DNA from: Caldilinea sp.
Lineage (GTDB): Bacteria; Chloroflexota; Anaerolineae; Caldilineales; Caldilineaceae
Assembly (NCBI GenBank): GCA_026389955.1
Contig: JAPLGY010000233.1
Span: forward strand, 1 to 9,348
Length of the DNA stretch: 9,348 bases
Direction: 5' to 3'
Made by a program: the position numbers and the translations under genes. The notes beneath the pieces are model-generated. The model was not told where the DNA came from, searched no databases, and saw nothing but the letters and a program-made list of their open reading frames with translations. Shown here in pieces: positions 1 to 7,352 of the stretch; positions within the stretch are counted from its first letter, which is position 1, and each line of letters opens with the position of its first letter.

Positions 1-830
1 ACGATCCCAGCACCCCCCGCAGCCAACACCGTCGCCCGTCCCACCACGTCCGACAGCGCGCCCCCCAAAAACATTGCCGGCATTTCGATCAACGCAGCCA
101 ACGACCAGAGCGAGCTGATCGCTGTCTTGCTGTAGCCCTGGCTGGCCATATAGTTGGGCCACATCGACGTCGAAGCCACATGGGCCATGGTCCACAGCAC
201 AACCCCCATCAAAAACAACAGGGGCAACCCCAAAAGATGGCGGCCCTGGACAGCAACCCTGCTGCCGACACTTCTCTGCTCCAGCTTGACCTCCTGCAGC
301 AGCAACGCTGTCGCCGCAGCCGCAAACAAAAGGCCGCTACAAACCTGATACATGGCGGCAAGCCCCAACGCATCTGCCAGCCGCCCCCCCACCAGCGCGC
401 CGGCCGCAAAGGCCAGCGAACCCAGCCCGCGCGAAAACCCCATCTTGCGCCCTTTGCGCTCCGACCGCTCCAGCGTGTCCCCCATCAACGTCAGCCCCAA
501 CGTCGAAGTCCCTGCCATACAGAGGGCATCCAGCAGCCGCGCCGGCCAGGCAGCAAACACCCCAGTTGCACGGCTCAGCCACCAATAGGCACAGCCTACC
601 CCCACGAGCGCGACAATATAGAGCAGCTTGCGCCGCCGCAGACGATCCGCCAACCACCCCCAGACCGGGCTGCCGGCCAACGTCACCAAAATCGTACTGG
701 TCAGAATCAGGGAAATCAGCGCAAAGTCAGCGCCCAGTTCCTGCAGATAAAGTGTCAACAGGGGCAAATTGAACCCCATAGCCGCAAAGAGCAAGAGGTT
801 GACCAGCGTCAAAACTCGGTAGTTGTTCAT
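1..830 (-). CDS. MFS transporter, C-terminus cut by window edge
   Basis: About 276 residues of a multi-helix membrane protein can be read from the ATG at 830 to the window edge with no stop. The N-terminus (MNNYRVLTLVNLLLFAAMGF) is a typical first transmembrane helix. The segment GSPVWGWLADRLRRRKLL (about residues 53-70) matches the signature loop between helices 2 and 3 of the major facilitator superfamily (G-x-x-x-D-R-x-G/R-R-R). A related half, LGGALSDVVGRATVL, appears near residue 260 in the second six-helix bundle. The protein would be a proton-coupled or similar secondary transporter, probably about 400 residues; the substrate cannot be told, and efflux or sugar porters are both possible. 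The start is uncertain. The ATG at 830 has no Shine-Dalgarno sequence; an in-frame ATG at 869, with a weak GAAAG upstream, would add 13 residues encoded by a perfect inverted repeat. The gene follows the binding-protein gene on the same strand and may be a tail of that operon or independent. Confidence 0.85.
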   Translation of the reverse strand, partial: MNNYRVLTLVNLLLFAAMGFNLPLLTLYLQELGADFALISLILTSTILVTLAGSPVWGWLADRLRRRKLLYIVALVGVGCAYWWLSRATGVFAAWPARLLDALCMAGTSTLGLTLMGDTLERSERKGRKMGFSRGLGSLAFAAGALVGGRLADALGLAAMYQVCSGLLFAAAATALLLQEVKLEQRSVGSRVAVQGRHLLGLPLLFLMGVVLWTMAHVASTSMWPNYMASQGYSKTAISSLWSLAALIEMPAMFLGGALSDVVGRATVLAAGGAGI

Positions 831-839
831 ATACGGAAT

Positions 840-869
840 ATGGAGCCGGTGCAGATACACCGGCTCCAT
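840..869 (-). terminator. Perfect 12-bp stem-loop before the MFS gene
   Basis: Positions 840-851 (atggagccggtg) and 858-869 (caccggctccat) are perfect inverse complements around a 6-nt loop. The stem lies 58 nt past the stop of the binding-protein gene and 9 nt before the MFS ATG at 830. No T-run follows on the minus strand, so it is not a classic intrinsic terminator. It could protect the 3' end of the binding-protein mRNA, weaken read-through, or control access to the MFS start. The structure is seen directly; the role is inferred. Confidence 0.5.
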
Positions 870-893
870 GCTCACAATCTTTCAGGTTCATTG

Positions 894-917
894 CTGAGCC
901 CGCCTGGGCAGGCTCAG
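894..917 (-). terminator. Stem-loop just after the binding-protein stop codon
   Basis: CTGAGCC (894-900) and GGCTCAG (911-917) form a 7-bp stem with a 10-nt loop, starting 9 nt past the stop codon of the substrate-binding protein on the minus strand. There is no T-tract. With the second hairpin at 840-869 it makes a double stem-loop in the 96-nt gap before the MFS gene. This is a common arrangement where a highly expressed binding-protein message needs 3' protection. Confidence 0.4.
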
Positions 918-926
918 AAGCGAAAA

Positions 927-2720
927 TCAGTTGGCGACCGGCTGCAGCTGACCGGTCACCATCAGCACGATCACGAACGGGTCGTTGTAGGTGCCGTTCT
1001 GGTAGACCGGGTCGCCGTCTTCCGGCCAGCCCGTGATGCGGATTGCCGGGGCCGGGTTGTTGCCGTAGCGTTCCCACAGCGGGATCTGCGGCAGCAATTC
1101 GTTGTAGGCCAGCGCCAGTTGGCTCACCACTGCCTTCTGCGCAGCCAGGTCGCTGCCGGCACCCGATTCGACGACCAGCGCACCCAGGTCTACTTCGCCC
1201 AGAGCGTCCGTCTGCTGTACCAACGGGAAGGAGATCCCAGCCTTGGCGGTATCGCCGACGCCCGAAATCGCCTGGTTGTACGGGGTGCGCAGGTTGAAGT
1301 TGAACGAGAAGTTCGGATGCGGGTTACCGGCACCCCAGGCGCGAATCGCCATCTGGAAGTTGCCATCCTGCACGTCGATGTCGTGCTGGGTGTAGGTGAC
1401 GCCGCGGAAGGCAGTCTTGATGCCGAAGTCGGTCAACTGCTGGGCCAGGTTCTCGGCAGCAGCAGACCAGTCGGCAAACTCAGCCGGTGCCGTCAGCTCA
1501 AACTCCATCCGGTTGCCGTCGGCGTCCAGCCAGACATTGTCGCTGTCGCGCGACCAGCCCAACCCCAACAGAATTTCCTCGGCCTTGGCGCGATCGAACT
1601 CGTACTTGTTCAACTTCGCAGCCGTCTCGGCGTCGATCCAGTTGGCAGCCAGGTTGTCCGAGAAACCGGCCATGTGCACGACAGCACGGCCAGAGTCCGC
1701 CAGCGAAACCACACCGTTCTCGTTGCGGTCGATCGCGTAGGCCAGTGCCTGACGAACTTCCTTCTGGTCGAAGGGGGCTACCTTGTGGTTGAGGTAGAGA
1801 GCCGGGCCGTTGTAGTTGGGCGCACGGATGATGCGGTAGCCGAGGTCGATGTACTCGCGCTCGGTGGCCGGCGGGAAGCCATGCGTGGCATAGTCGACGT
1901 CTCCGGAGAGAACCAGCGGGGTCACCACCGGGGTCTCACAGTTGTAGTTGACCAGACGGTCAAACTTGACATTCTCAGCCATGAAAGAGTTCGGCACCTT
2001 GTTCAGGATCAGCTGAGACTCGGTGACGCTGGCCGGGTCAATCTTGTACGGACCCAGCACGACCATGTCGTCCGGGCGGAATTCGTTGAACTGGGCCAGC
2101 AGGTCTTTCCACTCCTGGTCCTGAACAGTCTTGCCAGCAGCCACCAGTTCGTTGACCTGGGCAGCCCACTCTCCGTAGACCGACGAGGCATGAATCGAGC
2201 TGTCACGCAACAAACGCCGTGGGGCCACGGTGGAAGGGCCGTTCAGCAGAAAATCGACCGTGGTGTCGTCTACTGCCACAACATCGGTCAGATGGTCAGC
2301 CCAGGGCGCAGTGTTGAGCAGGCGATAGATGGCGAAGGTATCCACCACATCCTTGGAGCTGTAGGCGCTGCCGTCGCTCCACACCGCACCGGAGGGCAGC
2401 ACGACCCGCAGCGTCACATCGTCGACCCACTCCCACGACTGGCCAGCCATCGGCAGCCAGCTCTCATCTGCCCACATGTAATAGAACAGAGGCGGTTCCA
2501 GCAGCGCCTGATAAGGCGAGCCGCTGAAAATCCCATTGGTGACAAAGGTATTCCAGTGGCCTGCCGGCGGCACCGTGTACGGCCAGGCAATGTGCATCTC
2601 TCCCGCTGCCGGGGCTTCCGGCGCAGCAGCCTCTCCTGCCGGGGCTGCGGCCGGCGCAGCACAGGCGGAGACGAGCATCGCCAACACCATCAACAGCGCA
2701 AACCATTTTGTGTGCTTCAT
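927..2720 (-). CDS. ABC importer substrate-binding lipoprotein, family 5 (DppA/OppA type)
   Basis: This 597-residue protein is the extracellular solute receptor of the importer encoded upstream on the same strand. The start at 2720 is fixed by a strong Shine-Dalgarno (AAGGAGA, 2727-2733) five bases upstream. A lipoprotein signal peptide is clear: MKHTK, a hydrophobic stretch, then lipobox V-S-A-C with the lipidated Cys at 20, followed by an Ala/Pro/Glu linker to about residue 40. The SBP_bac_5 hallmarks are present: LRVVLPSGAVWSDGSAYSSKDVV (about 104-126, the usual F-x-L-R...W-S-D-G...A-x-D-V) and EVRQALAYAIDR (321-332). The length fits family 5, which binds peptides, nickel, opines or oligosaccharides. 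No substrate can be assigned because no catabolic gene sits beside it. It comes last in the operon, after both ATPases, and has its own 96-nt leader with direct repeats, which would allow separate, stronger expression. Confidence 0.95.
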   Translation of the reverse strand: MKHTKWFALLMVLAMLVSACAAPAAAPAGEAAAPEAPAAGEMHIAWPYTVPPAGHWNTFVTNGIFSGSPYQALLEPPLFYYMWADESWLPMAGQSWEWVDDVTLRVVLPSGAVWSDGSAYSSKDVVDTFAIYRLLNTAPWADHLTDVVAVDDTTVDFLLNGPSTVAPRRLLRDSSIHASSVYGEWAAQVNELVAAGKTVQDQEWKDLLAQFNEFRPDDMVVLGPYKIDPASVTESQLILNKVPNSFMAENVKFDRLVNYNCETPVVTPLVLSGDVDYATHGFPPATEREYIDLGYRIIRAPNYNGPALYLNHKVAPFDQKEVRQALAYAIDRNENGVVSLADSGRAVVHMAGFSDNLAANWIDAETAAKLNKYEFDRAKAEEILLGLGWSRDSDNVWLDADGNRMEFELTAPAEFADWSAAAENLAQQLTDFGIKTAFRGVTYTQHDIDVQDGNFQMAIRAWGAGNPHPNFSFNFNLRTPYNQAISGVGDTAKAGISFPLVQQTDALGEVDLGALVVESGAGSDLAAQKAVVSQLALAYNELLPQIPLWERYGNNPAPAIRITGWPEDGDPVYQNGTYNDPFVIVLMVTGQLQPVAN

Positions 2721-2726
2721 GCAATC

Positions 2727-2733
2727 TCTCCTT
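2727..2733 (-). promoter_or_regulatory. Ribosome binding site of the substrate-binding protein
   Basis: AAGGAGA on the minus strand, five bases before the ATG at 2720. It is the best Shine-Dalgarno match in the operon and settles the start against the 28-residue upstream extension that is also open. A strong site fits the need for excess binding protein over permease. Confidence 0.85.
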
Positions 2734-2764
2734 GATTCTGAACAATAAAAAACAGAAAACGGAC

Positions 2765-2796
2765 CCTCTGGGACAAACTGGCGTACCTCTGGGACA
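2765..2796 (-). repeat. Two 11-bp direct repeats, 21 bp apart, in the binding-protein leader
   Basis: TGTCCCAGAGG occurs twice on the minus strand (2796-2786 and 2775-2765). Both copies lie between the stop of the 60-residue gene and the binding-protein ribosome site. The 21-bp period puts both copies on the same face of the DNA helix. A T-rich stretch (2735-2760 region) follows. These could be operator half-sites for an internal promoter or part of an RNA structure; neither is shown. Confidence 0.5.
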
Positions 2797-2816
2797 GGGT
2801 GCACTCCTTTCCAGCG

Positions 2817-2999
2817 TTACCGCTGACCGAGGCGAATGGCAATGCCAAGCACCACAATGAACACAAGCGCTATGGAGACCGTAAACACTGTGATCATCTG
2901 TTCGGCACTGCCTGGCTGCACGGCAAAGAGAAGGGGCACCCCTCCCACCAGCAGCAGGCTGCCGATCAGCAGCCCTGCACGGGCAATCTCAGGGTTCAT
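2817..2999 (-). CDS. Small two-helix membrane protein in the ABC importer operon
   Basis: A 60-residue open frame whose ATG (2999) follows the TAG of the second ATPase gene (3005-3003) after only three bases, which suggests translational coupling. The protein reads as a short N-terminus (MNPEIARAG), a hydrophobic helix (about 9-26, LLIGSLLLVGGVPLLFAV), a short polar turn (QPGSAEQ), a second hydrophobic helix (about 35-55) and a basic C-terminal tail (RLGQR). No known domain is recognised. Its place between the ATPase and binding-protein genes, its tight spacing and its clean two-helix pattern argue that it is real. It may sit with the permeases in the membrane as an accessory or stabilising subunit. 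That role is inference from position alone. Confidence 0.7.
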   Translation of the reverse strand: MNPEIARAGLLIGSLLLVGGVPLLFAVQPGSAEQMITVFTVSIALVFIVVLGIAIRLGQR

Positions 3000-3002
3000 C
3001 GG

Positions 3003-3998
3003 CTAAACCAACAAGGAGACAGAGTCCAGCTTGCGCACCGGACAGGCCACCCGCCCCCCAACCTCGACCGGTTCCAGCGCCGGTACGGTGCGGTCACACT
3101 GCCCAGGGACGACGTAGGGACAGCGCGGGTGAAAAGAACAGCCCGGCGGCAACGCCAGCAGGCTCGGAATCTCGGCCCCGCGCAGTTCGATCTGCCGTTT
3201 GTGCTGCGCCAGTGCCGGGTCCGCTTCGGGCACCGCAGACAACAACGCCTGGGTGTAGGGATGGCGCGGGTCGGTGATCAGCCGCTGGGTCGGCCCATCT
3301 TCGACAATCCGCCCCAGATACATCACCGTGATCCGCCCTTCCCAGGCAAAATATTTGGCCAGCGCCAGGTCATGCGTGATAAAGAGAAAGGTGACATCGA
3401 ATTCACGCTTGAGCCGCGACAGCATCGTCAAAATACTGACCCGGATCGAGACATCTACCATCGAGACAGCCTCGTCGGCGACAATAAATTTGGGGTCCAC
3501 CGTCAGCGCGCGTGCAACAGCTACCCGCTGGCGCTGACCGCCACTCAACTGGTGCGGGTACTTGGCGATCACATCGCTCGCTGGCGTCAGATCGACAATC
3601 TCCAACAGTTCCAGCGCCCGCACCTCCGCTGCCGCCGAATTTTTGACTTTGCGGTGGCGCAACAGCGGCGCCGTCAGGATCTGACGGACCGTCTGGGTCG
3701 GATTCAAGGAAGAATAGGGGTCCTGGTGGATGATCTGGACCGTCTGGCGATAGCGCCGGTAGGCGTTGCTGTCCAGCTGACGAATGTTTTTGCCCTCAAA
3801 GAGCACTTCTCCCGCCGTCGCCTCCAACAACCCAGCCACCATGCGCCCAGTCGTGCTTTTGCCGCAGCCACTTTCGCCGACCAGGCAGACAGTCTCCCCC
3901 GGTTCGATCGCAAACGAAATCGCGTCGACTGCCGTCACCGTCTCACGCCCTTTGCCAAATTGTCGGGTCAGATTGCGCACTTCCAGGATCGGGGCCAT
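3003..3998 (-). CDS. ABC importer ATPase, DppF/OppF type
   Basis: This 331-residue cytoplasmic ATPase is one of two that power the importer. The ATG at 3998 shares a base with the TGA of the preceding ATPase gene (TGATG), so the two are translationally coupled. An upstream open extension to 4103 lies wholly inside that neighbour and is rejected. Motifs in order: Walker A GESGCGKST (41-49), Q-loop Gln 92 in IIHQDPYSSLNP, signature LSGGQRQRVAVARAL (151-165), Walker B FIVADE (171-176) and H-loop His 209 (FITHD). The C-terminal oligopeptide-transporter domain carries RHPYTQALLSAVPEADP and four cysteines (287, 293, 301, 319), in the pattern known to bind a 4Fe-4S cluster in some Dpp ATPases. After Walker B the sequence is DEAVSMVDVS rather than the usual DEPTSALDVS, which alters the Pro and the D-loop but leaves the catalytic Asp and Glu. 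Confidence 0.95.
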   Translation of the reverse strand: MAPILEVRNLTRQFGKGRETVTAVDAISFAIEPGETVCLVGESGCGKSTTGRMVAGLLEATAGEVLFEGKNIRQLDSNAYRRYRQTVQIIHQDPYSSLNPTQTVRQILTAPLLRHRKVKNSAAAEVRALELLEIVDLTPASDVIAKYPHQLSGGQRQRVAVARALTVDPKFIVADEAVSMVDVSIRVSILTMLSRLKREFDVTFLFITHDLALAKYFAWEGRITVMYLGRIVEDGPTQRLITDPRHPYTQALLSAVPEADPALAQHKRQIELRGAEIPSLLALPPGCSFHPRCPYVVPGQCDRTVPALEPVEVGGRVACPVRKLDSVSLLV

Positions 3999-5101
3999 CA
4001 AGAGACCCCCATTTCGCTGCCAATTCCATCGAGCACGTTGAGCGCTCCGCGGTGCAGCGGGTTGCGCTGCAGCTCCGCCTGCACCTCCCGCCAGTTCCAA
4101 CAAGCGGCACTGTGCTCGGCCCCGACCTGCTCCAGCTCCGGCTCCTCCCGATAGCAGCGTTCGGTCGCAAACGCACAGCGCGGATGAAACTTGCAGCCGA
4201 CAGGCAGCTTGACCAGGTCGGGCGGGGAACCAGGAATCGAAAAAAGCTGCTCAAAGCCCCCCGTCACAGTCGGCACTGCCCGAATCAGCCCCAGCGTGTA
4301 CGGGTGGCGAGGGCGATAAAAAATATCGTCCGACGTGCCCAGTTCGACAATGCGGCCCGCATACATCGTCGCCACCCGATCAGCCAGCTCGGCGGCGATC
4401 GCCAGGTCGTGTGAGATAAAAATCATCGTAAAATGGTGTTCTTGTTTGAGCTGACGCAGCAGTTTGATGATCGTGCGCTGGGTGATGATGTCGAGAGCCG
4501 TCGTGGGTTCATCCAAAATCAGCACCTGCGGGTTGAGCAGCAGCGCGAAGGCCAGCAAGACCCGCTGCCGCATGCCGCCGCTCAGCTCGTGTGGATAGGC
4601 GTCGATCACCCGCTTGGGGTCGAGCTGGACAAACTCGAGCAGCTCGACCAGCCGACGGCGGATCGCCGGTTTGTCGTGCCACCCATGCGCCTGCGCGGTA
4701 TCCAACGCCTGCGCCCACACTTTGAGCACGGGGTTGAAGGCATTCAGCGCCGCCTGGAAGACCATCGCACAGTCGCTCCAACGAAAGGCACGCATCTCGC
4801 TGCTCGACAGTGCGAGCACGTCCACCTCGCGGCCCTGGCGACGATAGGTGATCACCCCAGGCTCGATCCGGGCAGTTTCAGGCAGCAGACGCACAATCGC
4901 CAGCCCCAGGGTCGATTTTCCCGAGCCGCTCTCCCCAATCAGGGCCAGACTTTCGCCCGCGTGCAGGTCGACCGACACATTGCGCACAGCCTGGACTTTT
5001 CCACGGCGGGTCGCATAGGAAACATGGACGTTCTGCAGCGACAAGGGTGGCTTGTCAGAATGCCGGTCACTTGCCGGCCGGCCCACAGTGCTTTGCACCA
5101 T
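3998..5101 (-). CDS. ABC importer ATPase, DppD/OppD type
   Basis: This 367-residue cytoplasmic ATPase is the partner of the ATPase encoded just downstream. The start at 5101 is chosen because GAAGGA (5110-5115) lies eight bases upstream. The frame stays open to 5281, but that extension overlaps the permease gene and shows no family similarity. Motifs: Walker A GESGSGKST (56-64), Q-loop Gln 116 in MVFQAALNAFNPV, signature LSGGMRQRVLLAFAL (173-187), Walker B VLILDEP (193-199) and H-loop His 231 (FISHD). The C-terminal domain has RHPYTLGLIRAVP (265-277) and cysteines at 303, 309, 316 and 334, spaced like the 4Fe-4S ligands of characterised DppD proteins. The Q-loop segment AALNAFNPV, in place of the more usual DPMTSLNPV, is the form I associate with a subgroup often annotated as peptide or sugar importers. 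That is a weak hint only. Confidence 0.95.
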   Translation of the reverse strand: MVQSTVGRPASDRHSDKPPLSLQNVHVSYATRRGKVQAVRNVSVDLHAGESLALIGESGSGKSTLGLAIVRLLPETARIEPGVITYRRQGREVDVLALSSSEMRAFRWSDCAMVFQAALNAFNPVLKVWAQALDTAQAHGWHDKPAIRRRLVELLEFVQLDPKRVIDAYPHELSGGMRQRVLLAFALLLNPQVLILDEPTTALDIITQRTIIKLLRQLKQEHHFTMIFISHDLAIAAELADRVATMYAGRIVELGTSDDIFYRPRHPYTLGLIRAVPTVTGGFEQLFSIPGSPPDLVKLPVGCKFHPRCAFATERCYREEPELEQVGAEHSAACWNWREVQAELQRNPLHRGALNVLDGIGSEMGVS

Positions 5102-5109
5102 ACACACGG

Positions 5110-5115
5110 TCCTTC
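5110..5115 (-). promoter_or_regulatory. Ribosome binding site that decides the DppD-type start
   Basis: GAAGGA on the minus strand, eight bases before the ATG at 5101. It separates the true start from the longer open frame that reaches back into the permease gene. Confidence 0.7.
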
Positions 5116-5133
5116 GTTTGGGTCTGAATTGCA

Positions 5134-5160
5134 CCGACCTGTGCCGGCCCTGCGGGTCGG
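5134..5160 (-). other. Stem-loop in the permease C / ATPase D gap
   Basis: CCGACC (5134-5139) and GGTCGG (5155-5160) can form a 6-bp stem, extended by two wobble pairs in the minus-strand RNA. It lies in the 68-nt gap after the permease stop. It has no T-tract. It may be an mRNA-processing or stabilising structure, or chance in GC-rich DNA. Confidence 0.3.
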
Positions 5161-5169
5161 CATACAACC

Positions 5170-6072
5170 CTAGGCCATTGTGCGCAGCCGCGGGTTGAAG
5201 GCCAGTTCCAACGAACGTGTCATCGTAATGACCGAGAGCTGAAAAAGCGCGATCGCCAGAATCGGCATCATGATGCGCCACATGGCATCGCGGTAAAAGA
5301 TGGCCCCCTGCGTCCAGGCCAGGCTGATCATGACCCCCCAGTTGCTGCTCGACACCGGCACCAGGCCGAGCAGCACCAGGCCCACCTGGGTGTAGACCGC
5401 CGCAGTCAGCGCCAGCGTGAAACTGATGACAATATAGGTCATCATGTTGGGCACGAGCTCGCGAAAGACAATATGCCCTGTGCCCAGGTCCAGCGCACGC
5501 GCAGCCTCGACAAAATCACGCTCCTTGAGCGAAAGCGCCTGCGAACGCACAGCCCGCAGCAGCGCCGGCCAGCTCAGCACCCCCAGAAACATCCCAAGCA
5601 ACGTGAGGTTGTCCAGCTTGACAAAGGCAGCCAGCACAGCCAACAACGGAAACTGCGGGATCGTCAAGATCACGTCGGTCACCCCCATGATCAAACTGTC
5701 GACGCCCCCCCCGGCAAATGCGCTGACCGTCCCAAAGGTGACCGCAATCAGAGTCGACAACAAAGCCGCCACAGCCGCCACATAGATGACATCTTTGCCG
5801 CCATGCACAATCTGTGAAAAAATATCGCGCCCCTGATGGTCGGTCCCCATCCAATGCTCGGCAGAAGGGGGCTGGTAGATCTTGTCCAGCTTGGTCTTGG
5901 TGTCAAGCGGAATCCACAGCGGCCCAATCAGACAGACCATCAAAATGGCCGAGGTCATCAAAAAGCCAATGAACCCAGCCTTGTTGTAGGTCATTAGCCT
6001 GAGCGTCGTCCCCAACCAGCCCAACACACGTTGGATCGATCCCATATCGTTTAGCCCCCAGATCGCGTCCAT
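5170..6072 (-). CDS. ABC importer permease, DppC/OppC type
   Basis: This 300-residue integral membrane subunit forms half of the translocation channel. The conserved N-terminal hydrophobic segment (about 32-53) is followed by the family hallmark HWMGTDHQGRDIFSQIVHGG (73-92). Five further hydrophobic segments follow, with the EAA loop EAARALDLGTGHIVFRELVPN (189-209) that docks onto the ATPases. It ends in RSLELAFNPRLRTMA, typical of the family. The ATG at 6072 is 15 nt past the upstream permease stop but has no Shine-Dalgarno. The in-frame ATG at 6045, preceded by GGGGG nine bases upstream, is an equally good start and would give 291 residues. The gene pairs with the DppB-type permease directly upstream. 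Confidence 0.93.
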   Translation of the reverse strand: MDAIWGLNDMGSIQRVLGWLGTTLRLMTYNKAGFIGFLMTSAILMVCLIGPLWIPLDTKTKLDKIYQPPSAEHWMGTDHQGRDIFSQIVHGGKDVIYVAAVAALLSTLIAVTFGTVSAFAGGGVDSLIMGVTDVILTIPQFPLLAVLAAFVKLDNLTLLGMFLGVLSWPALLRAVRSQALSLKERDFVEAARALDLGTGHIVFRELVPNMMTYIVISFTLALTAAVYTQVGLVLLGLVPVSSSNWGVMISLAWTQGAIFYRDAMWRIMMPILAIALFQLSVITMTRSLELAFNPRLRTMA

Positions 6073-6087
6073 TCAAAAAAATGCCGC

Positions 6088-7167
6088 TCAGCTGACCTTG
6101 ATGCGCGGGTCCAGCCAGCCGTAGAGAAAATCTGCCAACAGATTGGCCAAAATGACCGACATCGTGATCACCAGGAACACCCCCTGCATCACAGGGTAGT
6201 CGCGCTGGGCGATGGCGCTGCCGAGCACAAAGCCGATCCCCTGATACTGAAAAATCGTCTCTATCAAGAAGGATCCCCCCACGACAAAGCCAATGGAAAT
6301 GGTGAGCTGGGTAAAGAGTGGCAGCGCCGCGTTGCGTCCGACGTACGCAGTCGTGATCCGCCAGTCCTTGAGCCCGCGCGCCCGGGCCACTGTGACAAAA
6401 TCCTCCCCCAACGTGCCCACCGTGCTGCCCTTCATGCTCAGCATCCAGTTGCCTATCGTCGTGAGCACATAGGTAAAAATTGGCAGAAAGGCGTGATACA
6501 GCGCGTCGTACAGAAACACAAACGTCAAGGAAGGCACCACCCCCGGCGACATGGTGCCACGCATCTGGGCGATCGGCAATACCTTCCACTGCACCCCCAG
6601 CCACACCACCAGCAAAATGCCGAGCAGGTAGTTGGGTACCGAGCTGACAATCGAGGCCAGGATTGTCAGCACATGGTCCAACACCCCGTCACGACGGTAC
6701 GCCATCATCAACCCCAACAAAATCCCCAGCGTGAAGCTGAGAATCAGCCCAACCCCTACGCTGAAGAGCGTCCAGGGCAAAAAACGCCCGATCATCGCCG
6801 TCACCGGAGTGCCCGGCGATGTGATCGACACCCCCAGGTTGCCGCTGAGCAGGTTTCCCAGATATTCCCCATACTGCACCCACAACGGCGCATCCAAGTC
6901 GATCGCAAACAGCGCTGCGGCCTGCATGCGCGCATTCTCGTAGTCCATGCCCTGTGTTTCGATCAGACGCGAGATATATTGCTCGACCGGGTTGCCCGGC
7001 AGCAGACGGATCAAAAAAAAGATGATCGTGCTGACCACCCAGACCGTCACCAACGCCTTGAAGAGCCGGCGCACATAAAAATTTTGTTTGATAAACCGCC
7101 ACAGCCCCGAGCCAGCCGTCAAACGGCCTTCACGAGCGCCCTCTACCACAGGAGCAGATGTACTCAT
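6088..7167 (-). CDS. ABC importer permease, DppB/OppB type; first gene of the operon
   Basis: This 359-residue inner-membrane permease starts at the ATG at 7167. A polar tail of about 30 residues precedes YVRRLFKALVTVWVVSTIIF (31-50) and LIRLLPGNPVE (52-62), the classic DppB N-terminal signature. Next comes a periplasmic loop containing LGNLLSGNLGVSI (103-115). The EAA cytoplasmic loop EDFVTVARARGLKDWRI (255-271) and the C-terminal LADFLYGWLDPRIKVS (344-359) are also standard. The frame is open to 7290, but that extension begins with TTG and has no family similarity, so 7167 is preferred despite a weak ribosome site. It is the promoter-proximal gene of the importer operon. The N-terminal tail before the first helix is somewhat longer than in typical DppB (about 10 residues), which may mean the true start is slightly downstream or that the tail is lineage-specific. 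Confidence 0.93.
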   Translation of the reverse strand: MSTSAPVVEGAREGRLTAGSGLWRFIKQNFYVRRLFKALVTVWVVSTIIFFLIRLLPGNPVEQYISRLIETQGMDYENARMQAAALFAIDLDAPLWVQYGEYLGNLLSGNLGVSITSPGTPVTAMIGRFLPWTLFSVGVGLILSFTLGILLGLMMAYRRDGVLDHVLTILASIVSSVPNYLLGILLVVWLGVQWKVLPIAQMRGTMSPGVVPSLTFVFLYDALYHAFLPIFTYVLTTIGNWMLSMKGSTVGTLGEDFVTVARARGLKDWRITTAYVGRNAALPLFTQLTISIGFVVGGSFLIETIFQYQGIGFVLGSAIAQRDYPVMQGVFLVITMSVILANLLADFLYGWLDPRIKVS

Positions 7168-7352
7168 CAGTTCATTTTGTCCGTATTCTGGATTCTGGCT
7201 CGTACCTGGACGGCCCGACAGACCTTCCCGGAGCGCTTCAACAAAATTCGATGTTGTCGTCGAACAGGACGGAAAGCCAGACCCCACCAATGCAAACCTA
7301 CAGCGGGTGACTCAGGTATAAAGGGTACAATCCACAAACTGGTACCTGCAAG
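7168..7352 (-). other. Untranslated leader of the importer operon
   Basis: About 180 nt between the proposed minus-strand promoter and the DppB-type ATG. I see no convincing coding sequence, riboswitch core or strong terminator in it. It contains a tandem 7-bp repeat ATTCTGG (7185-7198 on the plus strand), which resembles the TTCTGGG unit repeated after rnpB. It also contains a minimal open frame ATG-AAC-TGA whose stop shares a base with the permease ATG. Confidence 0.4.

Noticed and set aside
180..2735. Open frame of 851 codons on the plus strand
   Set aside because: It is antisense to the binding-protein and MFS genes, which have clear family motifs. The translation is rich in Arg, Gln, His and Pro, with no domain, as expected for the complement of GC-rich codons.
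2721..2804. 28-residue N-terminal extension of the binding protein
   Set aside because: It would bury the signal peptide behind a non-hydrophobic segment and ignore the strong ribosome site at 2727-2733.
2799..4154. Open frame of 451 codons on the plus strand
   Set aside because: It lies antisense to the DppF-type ATPase and the 60-residue gene; composition is that of a shadow frame and no motif is seen.
4433..5173. Open frame of 246 codons on the plus strand
   Set aside because: Antisense to the DppD-type ATPase, with no recognisable domain or ribosome site.
5102..5281. Longer N-terminus for the DppD-type ATPase
   Set aside because: It overlaps the permease gene and has no family similarity, whereas 5101 has a proper ribosome site.
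7168..7346. Riboswitch in the importer leader
   Set aside because: I looked for known conserved cores and for a terminator/antiterminator pair and found neither.
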